Source: a virus | Direction: 5' to 3' (one strand) | Virus record (IMG/VR): IMGVR_UViG_3300049432_000202 | Span: 1-37,283 of that record | Length of the DNA stretch: 37,283 bases | Shown: positions 27,757-36,765 of the stretch, in pieces | Layout of the letters: each line of letters opens with the position of its first letter | How positions within the stretch are numbered: position 1 is the first letter of the stretch | Notes under the pieces: generated by a model | What the model was told of the DNA's origin: nothing | The model's input: only the letters and a program-made list of their open reading frames with translations | Databases searched by the model: none | Position numbers and translations under genes: made by a program

Positions 27757-29105
27757 AGCGCCATCCTCTCTTGCCGGTCTCGCCACGTGCGCTCGATCGC
27801 CTTGCGGGCGTGACCTGACTCGGCGCATCGCCACCTTGCCAACTTCGAGTAGTCGGCGCTCAGGTCGACCGAGATCCCCGTTCGCCCCAGCGCGTCGGCG
27901 ACCAGAGCTGTCGTCCCGGTCCCGCCGAACGGGTCGACCACGACACCAGGCGAGGAGCTCGGCGGCGTCCATCCGTCGAAGTGGTACTCGCGTCGCGGAC
28001 CGACGCGTTCATATTCGCCAGCTTTGTTCGAGTAAGAGCCTTGCGGCTTGCCGGCACCTATGGGGTCATACGGACGCCGGCGACTCTTCCCGGACGGTGG
28101 GTGATCGGTAAACGGGGTGCACTCGCACACGGCACCGCCGGCAAGGCTTCGGCGACCCTGTCCACAGCTATCGCACACAGCGAGCGGCGACCATCCAAGG
28201 ATCAATCGTCGCGGCCATTCCGTGGGGAACGCTGCGAAGTGATCGATACCGAGATGCTCAGGAACTCGGAGAGGTTCAGTCGCAATCGTCCAGACCGACG
28301 GTGGGAGGGCACCGAGTTCGTGACGCATCTGGTCACGCTCAACCTGTTGGGGGTTCATGCCGTCCGGGTACGCCTCGCGAGATCCCCCGACCGGCGACCG
28401 ATGTGGCTGAGTGCGAACCATCGTTGCGACCGAGTGCTCGACTCGGATGTCATCGGTCGAAGAGAAGTAGTGAGGCTCTTTCGTGAAGTGGAACCACTGC
28501 TCGTGGGATCGGCGGACGCGATCCTTCACGGACTCGGGGAGGCCGTTCGGTTTCGACCAAATCATCTCGGCGCGCAGGATGAGCCCAAGCTCGTCGATGC
28601 AGCCAAGCGCATAACGCCACGGGAGCCCCATCAACGACTTCGTCCGTGCCCCACCGATCGTCGCCTTGTTGTAAGCGTCCGGGGCGTTTCGTCTGGATGC
28701 GTCCCTCTGCGCCGCGCGTCGTCCGGCTCCGCCTCCACCGGCGAAGCTCCGCGCTTCAGAGGAGTGCGAGTACTGCGGGCCCGCTAGCGTTGAGCCGTTC
28801 CGCTTCGAAGACGTCGCCCCGAGGTTCGAGTTGTTGTGCCCTCCACTGCCGGCGTACTTGTCCCCGAGGTTCACGAAGATCGAGCCCGACCTCTTCAACA
28901 CACGCATCATCTCTTCGGTGCAGGTCAGAAGGGCATCTAGGAACTCGCTCGGTGTGAGTTCGGAGCCGATCTGGTCGTCGTAGTGCTCACCGTCGTCTTG
29001 GTAGCTACGGAGAGCGAAGTAGGGCGGGGATGTGACGATGAGATCAACGGACTCGTCGGGAAGCGGAAGGGCTCGAGCGTCCCCTTGGAGAACAACAGCA
29101 GTCAC
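27753..29105 (-). CDS. DNA methyltransferase, beta class (TSPPY)
   Basis: The product has 450 residues and is predicted to methylate adenine N6 or cytosine N4 of phage DNA, probably to escape host restriction. Motif IV TSPPYF lies at residues 25-30, and motif I VVDPFGGTGTTALVAD lies near 395, so the order IV then I marks the beta class. A target-recognition region sits between, with a low-complexity Gly/Arg/Ala patch (FAGGGGAGRRAAQRD) and a Cys cluster (CDSCGQGRR ... CEC) that may bind zinc. GTG at 29105 forms a GTGA overlap. No restriction endonuclease partner is evident; the adjacent HNH protein is the only nuclease nearby. The recognition sequence cannot be inferred. Confidence 0.9.
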   Translation of the reverse strand: MTAVVLQGDARALPLPDESVDLIVTSPPYFALRSYQDDGEHYDDQIGSELTPSEFLDALLTCTEEMMRVLKRSGSIFVNLGDKYAGSGGHNNSNLGATSSKRNGSTLAGPQYSHSSEARSFAGGGGAGRRAAQRDASRRNAPDAYNKATIGGARTKSLMGLPWRYALGCIDELGLILRAEMIWSKPNGLPESVKDRVRRSHEQWFHFTKEPHYFSSTDDIRVEHSVATMVRTQPHRSPVGGSREAYPDGMNPQQVERDQMRHELGALPPSVWTIATEPLRVPEHLGIDHFAAFPTEWPRRLILGWSPLAVCDSCGQGRRSLAGGAVCECTPFTDHPPSGKSRRRPYDPIGAGKPQGSYSNKAGEYERVGPRREYHFDGWTPPSSSPGVVVDPFGGTGTTALVADALGRTGISVDLSADYSKLARWRCAESGHARKAIERTWRDRQERMAL

Positions 29106-29230
29106 CCGGCGCCCTCGTCCCACGTGAACGCCTCGCATCCGCAGCCCTCGACCGAGCAGCGCCACGGTCCCTGACCGATGCGATCGTTGTGATCGTGGTT
29201 CGCATGAGTGCACGTACAGAAGAAGGTCAC
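29102..29230 (-). CDS. 42-residue Cys/His-rich protein
   Basis: The product has 42 residues, with CTCTHANHDHND near the start and CSVEGCGCEAF near the end: five Cys and three His fit one or two zinc sites. GTG at 29230 forms a GTGA overlap with the HNH gene; an upstream in-frame ATG lies inside that gene. The stop overlaps the methyltransferase start as GTGA. No family name is known to me. Its location between nuclease and methyltransferase suggests a linked role, which is inference. Confidence 0.6.
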   Translation of the reverse strand: MTFFCTCTHANHDHNDRIGQGPWRCSVEGCGCEAFTWDEGAG

Positions 29231-29643
29231 GAGGCGCCCGTCCATTCGGGATTCGACTCGAGCTTCCGGTGACACGGCTTGCAGACGAGCTCCAGGTTGC
29301 GCGGGTCGTCGACACCGAAGTTCTTGCCGCCGCGGTAGCCCTTGCCGTGCGACCGCTTGTCTTCGTGGTGCAGATCGAGCCCGGCCCATGCCGAGTCGAA
29401 GGTGGGGAAGACCTTCGGGCACCGCGAGCATCCAACGCCCTCGAGCAGTTCGAGATCCGTTGAGATGCGCTGCGCCTTGATGCCGGCGAGGAACGCTTCA
29501 CGCTTCGCCTGGGTGACCGACTGCGTCTTGATCGGCCTCCGGTGCTTCTTCACTTGATGACGAGGCACCACGGCGCGGTCACGCTTCGGAGTCCGGTTGT
29601 CGTGACCGGCGACGAAGTCGGCCATCATCTCGGGGTTCGCCAT
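29227..29643 (-). CDS. HNH endonuclease
   Basis: The product has 138 residues. The HNH core: CSRCPKVF (first Cys pair), LDLHHEDKRSHGKGYRGGKN with the catalytic His pair, then DDPRNLELVCKPCHRKLES with the Asn/His and second Cys pair. A basic N-terminal half (RAVVPRHQVKKHRRPIK) could bind DNA. HNH proteins of this size often assist large terminase cleavage, but they are then beside terminase. This one is 4 kb upstream and next to a methyltransferase. ATG at 29643 overlaps the upstream stop as TGATG. Alternatives are homing or host-DNA nicking. Confidence 0.9.
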   Translation of the reverse strand: MANPEMMADFVAGHDNRTPKRDRAVVPRHQVKKHRRPIKTQSVTQAKREAFLAGIKAQRISTDLELLEGVGCSRCPKVFPTFDSAWAGLDLHHEDKRSHGKGYRGGKNFGVDDPRNLELVCKPCHRKLESNPEWTGAS

Positions 29644-29912
29644 CACAGACGCTCCGAGCTGACGACGAGGACGGGGCGCGAAGCTATCGGCGCACCGTGG
29701 CCGTGAACGGGGCACCACGCCACGAAGCCGGCGCCACCGCAGTCCTCACACTCCGACCACTCCCCCGGGGCGTACGCGAGCGGATCCTCTTCGTGAAGGT
29801 CTCGGCCGCCCTCACCACCGCACCCGGTGCAGTCCTCGAAATCGAGGTCGCGGTGGCAGTACCCGCAGATCGGGTTGTTGGCGTGAGCCCCAAAGCGGAC
29901 CGGGCTAGACAA
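29643..29912 (-). CDS. DnaJ-like zinc-finger protein
   Basis: The product has 89 residues. Three Cys motifs: CGYCHRDLDFEDCTGCGGEG, CEDCGGAGF and WCPVHGHG. Two CxxCxGxG-type knuckles resemble the DnaJ central domain, with an extra Cys/His end. TTG at 29912 follows GGGG by about 6 bases and overlaps the upstream stop by 8 bases; no ATG exists. It is similar in type to the gene at 22925-23173. The function is not assigned. Confidence 0.75.
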   Translation of the reverse strand: MSSPVRFGAHANNPICGYCHRDLDFEDCTGCGGEGGRDLHEEDPLAYAPGEWSECEDCGGAGFVAWCPVHGHGAPIASRPVLVVSSERL

Positions 29913-30312
29913 TGGTCGCCCCTATACGCCATTCGTTTCGTGTCACACAGGCAACGGAACGCTTCGACCCTCCACGACTACCCGAACGCTTCGGAACCTT
30001 CTTAGAAGCAAGACGGTTTCCGTCTCCATAGGCGCTCTCGGCCTTGACCCACACGATTCCGTCGACACGCTCGATCGGGCGGAATCTCGGTTTGCCGGCG
30101 CGCGTCTTGAGCACGGAAGGGTCGCGACAGACCCCGTCGGCGATGTGAGCCTGAAACGCGGTGTCGCCACCGAAGTGACGACAACACGCGTCGCAGTGTC
30201 CCTCCGCGTGACCGCGCCACGAGCGATGACACTTCTCGCAGTGGCTCTTGTTGCTCGGGTTGTAGCCGAGACGTTCGGTCGTGGCGCAGGTCGCGCAGGG
30301 GACGTGGGTCAT
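29905..30312 (-). CDS. Multi-zinc-finger protein of the FDxHR-like type
   Basis: The product has 135 residues. Three Cys clusters lie in the first half: CATCATTERL, HCEKCHRSWRGH, then HCDACCRHFGGDTAFQAHIA with VCRDPSVL. The last block (C-x-x-C-x-x-x-F-x-x-x-x-A-F-x-x-H...C-x-x-P) closely follows the FDxHR-type zinc-binding unit found in actinophage proteins. The C-terminal half is basic with no clear fold. ATG at 30312 forms an ATGA overlap. It is probably a DNA- or RNA-binding protein of the early operon. Confidence 0.75.
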   Translation of the reverse strand: MTHVPCATCATTERLGYNPSNKSHCEKCHRSWRGHAEGHCDACCRHFGGDTAFQAHIADGVCRDPSVLKTRAGKPRFRPIERVDGIVWVKAESAYGDGNRLASKKVPKRSGSRGGSKRSVACVTRNEWRIGATIV

Positions 30313-30596
30313 CGAGCGGCCACCATCCGCGCGGGCTCCTCCTCGTGGTTCGACTCGAAAATCTCGGCGTCGCACGGGTAGACGTAGCCCTTCGAGTCGA
30401 GCACGACATAAGCCCCGAACGGAACGGCAACATCGTTTCCATCCACGGTTCCGACCGTCAGCTCGGGGACTGACTGCTCGTCGGCGTCAAGGGTCCATTT
30501 CCCCTTACTCCGCATGAGGAGTTCGACAAGGTCACCGAGTTCATCGGCGACCAACTGGACGGCTTCGACCTCGGTGGCCTTTCTGCGGTACTTCAC
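30309..30596 (-). CDS. Small phage protein of the PGDYG-like type
   Basis: The product has 95 residues. It starts KYRRKATEVEAVQLVADEL, and after a mid-region has VAVPFGAYVVLDSKGYVYPC and AEIFESNHEEE at the end. The order Y-R-K-x-x-x-V-E-A...G-x-Y-V-V...Y-P...F matches small proteins widespread in phages and annotated by the PGDYG motif, here changed to PFGAY. GTG at 30596 forms a TAGTG overlap. The function of the family is unknown. Confidence 0.75.
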   Translation of the reverse strand: MKYRRKATEVEAVQLVADELGDLVELLMRSKGKWTLDADEQSVPELTVGTVDGNDVAVPFGAYVVLDSKGYVYPCDAEIFESNHEEEPARMVAAR

Positions 30597-31036
30597 TAGG
30601 CCCGGACCTCTTCCCCGTCTTCCTCGAAGTCGTCGTTGCGGTGCGCGTTCGACATCTCGACGGTCGGCATCGCCTTGCGGAAGATGCCCTCGGCCTCGAA
30701 GTCGTCGACCCGGACGATGTCCTCGACGATCAACGCTTGGTCGCGAACGAGACCGACCTTCGACTTGCGCCGGTGGGCGACCCCGGAGACGTGACCCTTC
30801 ACGAGGAAGTACACGTCGCCGTCTTCGAACGTCACCTTCTCGGCAGCGGTCGGACAGTTGACCGAACCGCTGAAGCTCACGGTCGCGCCCGACGGCTTCA
30901 GACCCTCGAACGTGGGAAGCGCTAGCTGCTCCGCCTCGGCCGCCGGCTCTTCGATCTCGTCGCCTTGCCCGTTGAGCTCGACTTCTGCCTCCGGCGTCTC
31001 GTCGACGGGCCGATCCACTACTGCTTGGTCAGACAA
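30596..31036 (-). CDS. Early-operon protein of unknown function
   Basis: The product has 146 residues. The first 45 are acidic and low in order; the rest is a beta-rich domain (ATVSFSGSVNCPTAAEKVTF, VYFLVKGHVSGVAHRRK, VRDQALIVEDIVRVDDF) with a short acidic C-terminus. It could be a small OB-like domain of the kind found next to recombination genes, perhaps a single-strand DNA-binding-type protein, but no motif proves it. TTG at 31036 lies 6 bases after AGGAGG and overlaps the RusA stop by 8 bases, which supports this start. Confidence 0.65.
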   Translation of the reverse strand: MSDQAVVDRPVDETPEAEVELNGQGDEIEEPAAEAEQLALPTFEGLKPSGATVSFSGSVNCPTAAEKVTFEDGDVYFLVKGHVSGVAHRRKSKVGLVRDQALIVEDIVRVDDFEAEGIFRKAMPTVEMSNAHRNDDFEEDGEEVRA

Positions 31037-31511
31037 CGCTGACCTCCTTTCGTTCGGCGAGGTACGCGATCGCGACCTCGGTGCATGGACTTGGGGAAGC
31101 TGCGATCTCTTCGATGCCGTAGTCGGCGTAGAACTTCTGAGCGACGACGCGGACGACCTGACTGTCGTCTCGGAACGCGATATGCGTGAGCCCATCGAGC
31201 AACGCCCGCACGAGCTTGTCGACGTCGGGCTTGCCGGTCGGATGCTCCGGCGCGGAGGGTCGGAGGGTCTGAGCGTTGCGGCCGGTCCCGAAGTGGGTCT
31301 TCGGTCGAGGGAGCAGGAAGTGAACCGTGATCTCGACCGGGCCGTCTTTCACGCGGATCCCTGCGGAGCGCGCGGCCAACGCGATCCGCGCCCGGTAGTC
31401 GCCGAGTTGCTGCTCGTTGTCGTGGACGACCACGGCGAACTTGCCGCGAGGCACGGCTTTCATCGAGCCCTGTGGCACAGGCTTCCCGGGGACCACAAAT
31501 AGCTGCTTCAT
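31029..31511 (-). CDS. RusA-like Holliday junction resolvase
   Basis: The product has 160 residues and should cut four-way DNA junctions during recombination or before packaging. RusA signature: LFVVPGKPVPQGSMKAV at the N-terminus, VEITVHFLLPRPK, then PTGKPDVDKLVRALLDGLTH with Asp residues at about 97, 99 and 106, and FRDDSQVVRVVAQKFYAD. The Asp set is complete for metal binding. ATG at 31511 forms an ATGA overlap. It belongs with the Gam-like and RecA/Sak4-like genes upstream as a recombination module. Confidence 0.92.
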   Translation of the reverse strand: MKQLFVVPGKPVPQGSMKAVPRGKFAVVVHDNEQQLGDYRARIALAARSAGIRVKDGPVEITVHFLLPRPKTHFGTGRNAQTLRPSAPEHPTGKPDVDKLVRALLDGLTHIAFRDDSQVVRVVAQKFYADYGIEEIAASPSPCTEVAIAYLAERKEVSVV

Positions 31512-31717
31512 GCGGCCGCCTCTTTGCAACGGGTGCAGACCCATCCGACGTCAGTCAGGTGAACGTCTTCGCCGACGACGATCAGCTCACCGCACCCCGG
31601 ACACTTCCCACCGAAGCGCGATGCAATGGTCGTGCCCTCGAACACCGGGACGCGCGCCGGCGTCTTGCGACACGACGCGCACCATTCCTCGTTCAATCCG
31701 TGACGGCACTCGTTCAT
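31508..31717 (-). CDS. Small double zinc-knuckle protein
   Basis: The product has 69 residues. Two Cys sets: CRHGLNEEWCASC (residues 4-16) and CPGCGELI ... VCTRC (about 41-65). The second is a typical zinc ribbon. ATG at 31717 forms an ATGA overlap with the upstream gene, and the stop overlaps the RusA start. The C-terminal ribbon resembles those used to sense or bind nucleic acids. No family is assigned. Confidence 0.75.
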   Translation of the reverse strand: MNECRHGLNEEWCASCRKTPARVPVFEGTTIASRFGGKCPGCGELIVVGEDVHLTDVGWVCTRCKEAAA

Positions 31718-31887
31718 TTCGCCTCCCGCAGTCGCGGCGGTTGGTTGATGAGGCGCACGTATTGGGCCCGGGACATCCGCTCCCACGCCCTCGGCTTGCA
31801 GGGGCCCGGGTGGCCGGCGGCTTCGAGGCACCGGAGTCCGCGCTCGAGGTCCGGGTTGAAGTCGTGGACCGACCGACAGCGCTTCAC
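31714..31887 (-). CDS. 57-residue basic protein
   Basis: The product has 57 residues, basic, with three Cys (KRCRSVH, LRCLEAAGHPGPCKPR) and an Arg-rich C-terminus. The pattern C...H...C-x-x-x-x-x-H-x-x-x-C may form a small zinc site like those in short actinobacterial proteins (C-x-x-x-x-G-H-x-G-x-C). GTG at 31887 forms a GTGA overlap. No function is known. Confidence 0.65.
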   Translation of the reverse strand: MKRCRSVHDFNPDLERGLRCLEAAGHPGPCKPRAWERMSRAQYVRLINQPPRLREAK

Positions 31888-32531
31888 GTAACGGCTCCAG
31901 CGAGATCGCCGATGCGGTTCGTAAGCTCCGAGACACGGCGGCGGTTGCGATCGCACCGGTCGCAGAACGCGGTCTCGCCGTTGCAGGTCGGGACCTCGCA
32001 GTCCTCCATCGCTTCGATCAAGCGCCGACGTTCGTCCTTCCACGCGCGCTGACGCGGGCTGTTGCCTTGCGCTCTTGGGGTTCTTTCGTCGGCCCCCCGC
32101 TCTGCGGGGGGTATGGGGGGTTCTAGTTCGTTAAGGCTCTCGTTCTGTGCGACATCGGCGTCTAGGGGGCCCTCGCCATCTGTGTCCCCGTCCCCCTCGC
32201 CACCTGTGTCTAGGGGGATACCCATCTGGACGGCAGGCTTTTTCGGCGTCTGACGAACGAGGTACTCGTTAGCGGCTTGGCCGTTGTCGTTGTAGTGAGC
32301 GGCGACTTCGATCGCCCCGATCCGCTCCAGATCGTCGAGGGCCCGGTCGACCGTTTTCTCCGAGACCTTCATGCGCTCGGCGAGCTTCTTCCGACGGACG
32401 CGACAGCGACTCGTGTGGTTGCTCGCGTGTCGGTTGAGGACCCCGTAGAGCCTCACGGCCTGAGCGGATATGTCGGCATCGAGCACCCACTCGGGGACGA
32501 TCGCGAAGTTGACCTCGTTGCGGACCTTCAA
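31884..32531 (-). CDS. HTH replication-type protein
   Basis: The product has about 215 residues. N-terminal winged helix domain: FAIVPEWVLDADISAQAVRL, YGVLNRHASN, then RRKKLAERMKVSEKTVDRAL and DDLERIGAIEV. This matches helix-turn-helix domains of phage replication initiators and accessory proteins. After residue about 130 there is an acidic, low-complexity linker and a C-terminal Cys cluster (CEVPTCN ... CDRCDRNRRR). The start is TTG at 32531, with GGAG 7 bases before, as TTGA overlap; ATG at 32561 overlaps the upstream gene by 34 bases and has no ribosome site. It is probably an origin-binding or helicase-loading factor; no origin was found within it. Confidence 0.75.
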   Translation of the reverse strand: MKVRNEVNFAIVPEWVLDADISAQAVRLYGVLNRHASNHTSRCRVRRKKLAERMKVSEKTVDRALDDLERIGAIEVAAHYNDNGQAANEYLVRQTPKKPAVQMGIPLDTGGEGDGDTDGEGPLDADVAQNESLNELEPPIPPAERGADERTPRAQGNSPRQRAWKDERRRLIEAMEDCEVPTCNGETAFCDRCDRNRRRVSELTNRIGDLAGAVT

Positions 32532-32923
32532 GCGCAGACTCCGCCTCTCCAGTGGTGCCATCCGTCGCCGTACTCGCGGCGCGAAGCGGCGTAGATGCGA
32601 TGGGTCGACTCGGCCTGTGCGCGATAGGAGCGGCCCCACCCGAACGCCCGCCGAAGTCCGGAGCTGACCTGGAAGCTGTCGTAATACTCGTCGGCCCGCT
32701 CGATCCGCTCCATCCCGTTCTCACACGAAGACACGACCTGCGCGTCGTGGGCGTGGTCATCGTTGGGCCAGAACCGATGCGTCATGCGAGCCAGGTCCCA
32801 GGCGTCCTCGATCGACGCCGAGAAGTGCGGATGGTTCGTCGCGCGCGGTGACAGGTGGGCGTGCGACACCGACCACGACACGAGCACCATGCCGACAGCG
32901 ATCGCGAACGGCAGGAACCTCAT
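32528..32923 (-). CDS. Small secreted protein with signal peptide
   Basis: The product has 131 residues. Residues 1-22 form a signal peptide (FLPFAIAVGMVLVSWSVSHA, cleavage likely after SHA). The mature part is small, His- and Trp-rich (HRFWPNDDHAHDAQ, GDGWHHWRGG) with two Cys. ATG at 32923 forms an ATGA overlap and the stop overlaps the HTH gene. A secreted protein inside the early/replication run is unusual. It may alter the host envelope, for example to block superinfection; no homologue is recognised. Confidence 0.75.
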   Translation of the reverse strand: MRFLPFAIAVGMVLVSWSVSHAHLSPRATNHPHFSASIEDAWDLARMTHRFWPNDDHAHDAQVVSSCENGMERIERADEYYDSFQVSSGLRRAFGWGRSYRAQAESTHRIYAASRREYGDGWHHWRGGVCA

Positions 32924-33153
32924 GCGGCCCGCCGTCCCGTAAGGAAGAGCGTTTCTCCCCCGAGGTTGTCGACCTCGGTCCACACGAACGAATCGAGATC
33001 GAAGTCGTCGACGACAGCTAGGCCCTCGGCCCAATCCTTCGCGAGGTCGACCGTCCCGAATGCTTCGAAGTCTTCGCCCGGCTTATTGAAGTAGTAGCGC
33101 CCGAGATAGCAAGGGCCAGCTCCGGGGCGGATGAACGCGAGCAGCTCGCTCAT
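32920..33153 (-). CDS. Small hypothetical protein
   Basis: The product has 77 residues, acidic and compact, beginning MSELLAFIRPGAGPCYLGRY and with DFEAFGTVDLAKDWAEGLAV and GGETLFLTGRRAA later. It reads like a folded alpha/beta unit. Start and stop are fixed by ATGA overlaps at both ends. No family or motif is recognised. It is between the signal-peptide protein and a zinc-ribbon protein. Confidence 0.6.
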   Translation of the reverse strand: MSELLAFIRPGAGPCYLGRYYFNKPGEDFEAFGTVDLAKDWAEGLAVVDDFDLDSFVWTEVDNLGGETLFLTGRRAA

Positions 33154-33437
33154 GCGTCCTCCCTCACGAAGACCGGCCGGGGCATCCCGAGCGCGTCGCA
33201 GAGTTCGTCGAGAGAGTTGGTCAGGGCAAGCAGGTAGTCCTCGGTCTTCGCGTGCTCGTCGTGGCTCCGATAGACGGCCATCGCCCGGCGCGCGACGAGG
33301 AGCTGTCGAGCCCGCCGGTCATCGAGAATCTCGGCATCGCACCGGAGGGCCTCGCAGACCGAGCACTCGTTCGACGGGTTCGATCGGGACAGCACCGTCC
33401 CGCAGGCGCAGACACGGACGTCTTCCTGCAGGCTCAC
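33150..33437 (-). CDS. Small zinc-ribbon protein with helical tail
   Basis: The product has 95 residues. N-terminal CACG and CSVC (residues about 10-28, with SRSNPSNE between) form a zinc ribbon, then an Arg-rich helix (RRARQLLVARRAMAVYR) and an acidic C-terminus (LDELCDALGMPRPVFVRED). GTG at 33437 forms a GTGA overlap; the longer frame upstream is shadow. Probably nucleic-acid binding; unassigned. Confidence 0.7.
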   Translation of the reverse strand: MSLQEDVRVCACGTVLSRSNPSNECSVCEALRCDAEILDDRRARQLLVARRAMAVYRSHDEHAKTEDYLLALTNSLDELCDALGMPRPVFVREDA

Positions 33438-33621
33438 GACGCAGCGCCTTGATGGCAGGGGCAGTCGCACAGGACCGACACGGAACGACCGTCGACGTTC
33501 GTACGGGCGAACGAGGGGCAATTCTCGTGTCGGTCCCAATGACCTCGAGCGCGGTCGACAATCGCTACTCGGTCAAGTGCGACGGCGCGCTCGCAGACTT
33601 CGGATAGAAGACCCGTGACCG

Positions 33622-33625
<4 letters not shown>
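33434..33625 (-). CDS. 63-residue protein with Cys-rich C-terminus
   Basis: The product has 63 residues. A helical N-terminus (TGLLSEVCERAVALDRVAIV) is followed by GRSVSVLCDCPCHQG, a Cys-x-Cys-x-Cys-His end seen in short phage proteins. GTG at 33625 forms a GTGA overlap with the stop of the repeat-bearing gene. Function unknown; a metal-bound end is likely. Confidence 0.6.
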
Positions 33626-34622
<997 letters not shown>

Positions 34623-34626
<4 letters not shown>

Positions 34627-35891
34627 GCGCTCACTCCTTCCGCAGGTTGCTCGGACGAGGAGGCTCCGGATGGCGTTCCCGAACCCGGAGGCTCGGCACC
34701 CTCGGCCCCCTCGCCGAGTTCTGTTTGGGCCTTGGCCTTCGACCCGTTCGACCTCTTCTTCGCCGCTTGCTTCGCGCGCGCGGCATCGAGCTTTCGTTGT
34801 GCCTCGGAGGCGGGATCGGGGGACGCCGAAGCGTCCCCGTCTCCGCTTTCCCCACGGCCCTCACTCGCGACGGGTGGGCTCTCCGCCGCGCTTTCATCGG
34901 GCGTGCCAGACCGAGTAACGGCGTCGTCGGTGGACGAAGACCCCGACGCATCTGGACCGTCCGGAGACGGCTCGGCCTCGACAGGATTGGCTTTGTCTTC
35001 GAGGTAGGAGCGCAGGAGCGCGACGCGCTCTTCGGACGTGGCGCGGACCTGGAAGAGCGTCATGATCGGCTCGGCGTTGGCCTGCGCCCGGAACGTGTTG
35101 ATCGCGTCGAGGACTTCGCCTTCGCCGAACGTGTCGCACAGCTCGTCGAGCCACGGCTCGAGCTTCCGTTCCTCGCCCGAGTTCAGCCAGTCGCGGAAGA
35201 CGCGCGCTGCCTTGTATGTCTCTGTCGGGTCGTGGTTGACGTTGCGGATGACCGCATCGGCGAGCTGCTCGCAGCGGGACTTCGATGCGATGAGCATGTG
35301 GTCGAGGTCGACGTCGAGGACGAGATCGAACTCGTACTCCAGGCCCTCGCGCTGGACCGGCTGGAGACCAACCTTGCGGACCTTGTTCTTCCCGTTCTCA
35401 CCCTCTTCGAGGACGTACGCCATCTTCGAGCGCATCGTCCCGATGACGTGGATCGGCGAGTAGACGAGGGCGTTGACGAGCTTCTGATGTTCGGGAGTCG
35501 CGTGTCGCCACGCAGCGAACGAGTTCTTGTCGCGTGACCGCTCGGTCGCCTTGTCCTTGATGTCGAGGACGCCGCCGTCGTCGGCCCACGCGTGGGACAG
35601 GGAGTCGACGACAACGACCTCGTAGCCCTCGGCGTGGGCGGCGTTGATGAGATCGACGTAACGCTGCGGGGAGTAGGGCTTGTCGAGCTCGACGACGTCG
35701 AAGTCGAACTTGTCGGAGTAGGCGCGGGCGCGGCCGTTCTCCGTGTCGATGACTGCGATGCGGCCGCCGGTCTTCTCGACGAGAGCCGTGGCGAACACAA
35801 GAGCCGAGTAGGTCTTGCCTCCCCCGGTCGGGCCGGCGAGCCCGATCCGAGCCTTCAGTTGTTGCTTGGTCGCTTTCTGGAACGTGCTCAT
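34623..35891 (-). CDS. RecA-fold ATPase, Sak4-like recombinase candidate
   Basis: The product has 422 residues. P-loop GLAGPTGGGKTYSAL (Lys26), acidic IAVIDTENGRARAY (45-58), Walker B YEVVVVDSLSHAW (Asp96) and a RecA-like core to about residue 245. Residues 310-422 are disordered, rich in Ser, Ala, Pro and Asp/Glu. This layout fits the phage Sak4/AAA_24-type ATPases that work with single-strand binding proteins in recombination. ATG at 35891 forms an ATGA overlap with the Gam-like gene; upstream frame is shadow. With the Gam-like and RusA-like genes it forms the recombination module. A DNA-repair or ring-loading ATPase is the alternative. Confidence 0.85.
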
Positions 35892-36433
35892 ACGGCGTCG
35901 TCCTTTCCGTTGATGTCGATGGAGAACTTCAGGTCGCCCTTGACCGCGGCGACGTGCGGGATGACCTCGCCGTCTTTGAGGACGGCTTGCTTGATCGCGT
36001 TCTTGTCGGGGGCCGTCGTGATGCGGAGCAGCGTGTGGCGCTCGGCCTCGGCCCATTCGATGAACGCGTCCTCGTCGGTGACCTCGACGTTGTCGGGGAG
36101 CTTGCGCGCCTTCAGGTTCCCGGCGGGGAGCTTCACGGTCTTCCGTCGGTCGTCTTCGGCCAGCAGGCGCCGGTGGTAGTCGGTGAGCAGGAGCTCGAGG
36201 TTGGCGATCTCGTTCTGCAGCGGGCCGTTCGCATCGGTCAGCCACTCACGGATGCGAGCGATCTCGCGCTCGGCGAGTTCCTCGTTCTCCGCGATGAGGC
36301 GTTGTTTCTGAGCGATCTTGCGAAGCGCCCAATCGGCCGCGCCGTTGTCGTCGATGACGAAAGACTTCTGCTCGTCGGTGCCTTGGGTCTCCGGTTCGAG
36401 AGCGTCGAGAAGGTGCTCTTCGAGGGCGCTCAC
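35888..36433 (-). CDS. Mu Gam-like host-nuclease inhibitor
   Basis: The product has 181 residues. A long coiled coil (about 30-95: ADWALRKIAQKQRLIAENEE, ANGPLQNEIANLELLLTDYH) is followed by KTVKLPAGNLKARKLPDNVE and VTDEDAFIEWAE. This is the arrangement of Mu Gam/Ku-like proteins that bind DNA ends and block exonucleases. GTG at 36433 forms a GTGA overlap. It stands directly upstream of the Sak4-like gene, which supports a role in phage recombination and in protecting linear DNA. Confidence 0.88.
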   Translation of the reverse strand: MSALEEHLLDALEPETQGTDEQKSFVIDDNGAADWALRKIAQKQRLIAENEELAEREIARIREWLTDANGPLQNEIANLELLLTDYHRRLLAEDDRRKTVKLPAGNLKARKLPDNVEVTDEDAFIEWAEAERHTLLRITTAPDKNAIKQAVLKDGEVIPHVAAVKGDLKFSIDINGKDDAV

Positions 36434-36735
36434 GACGACACCGCCCGATGTATCTGCTCTTGCTCGTGGCGAGGGTCGTCATCCCAACCGCGCTCGTTGC
36501 CCTCGTAACCGGTGGGAATCGAGCGACCGGGACGGTGCGGAAGGTGCGTCGACTCGGAATGACCGATCGGCTTGCGACAGACGCCCCATCCGTCAACGCC
36601 GCATACGACTCCGCAGATCTCGAAGCCGACCTCGCGGGCGACCTGTGCAACGATGCCTTCGGGTCCGTTGTCGCCTTGATCCTTTGGACGGGAGAGGGGG
36701 GCGGCGGACCTTTGTCGCGGTGGTGCTTTCGCCAT
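36430..36735 (-). CDS. Small protein with Cys/His motif
   Basis: The product has 101 residues. First third basic and polar (APPRQRSAAPLSRPKDQG), then a Cys-rich centre (CGVVCGVDGWGVCRKPIGHS) with His at SESTHLPHRP, and a polar acidic tail. The pattern C-x3-C...C...H...H suggests one zinc site, probably a short finger. ATG at 36735 lies 6 bases after AGGAG, a strong site. It heads the recombination genes and is separated by about 30 bases from the upstream membrane gene. Confidence 0.65.
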   Translation of the reverse strand: MAKAPPRQRSAAPLSRPKDQGDNGPEGIVAQVAREVGFEICGVVCGVDGWGVCRKPIGHSESTHLPHRPGRSIPTGYEGNERGWDDDPRHEQEQIHRAVSS

Positions 36736-36765
36736 ACGTGGCTCCTTTCGGTAGAACGCGTACTT

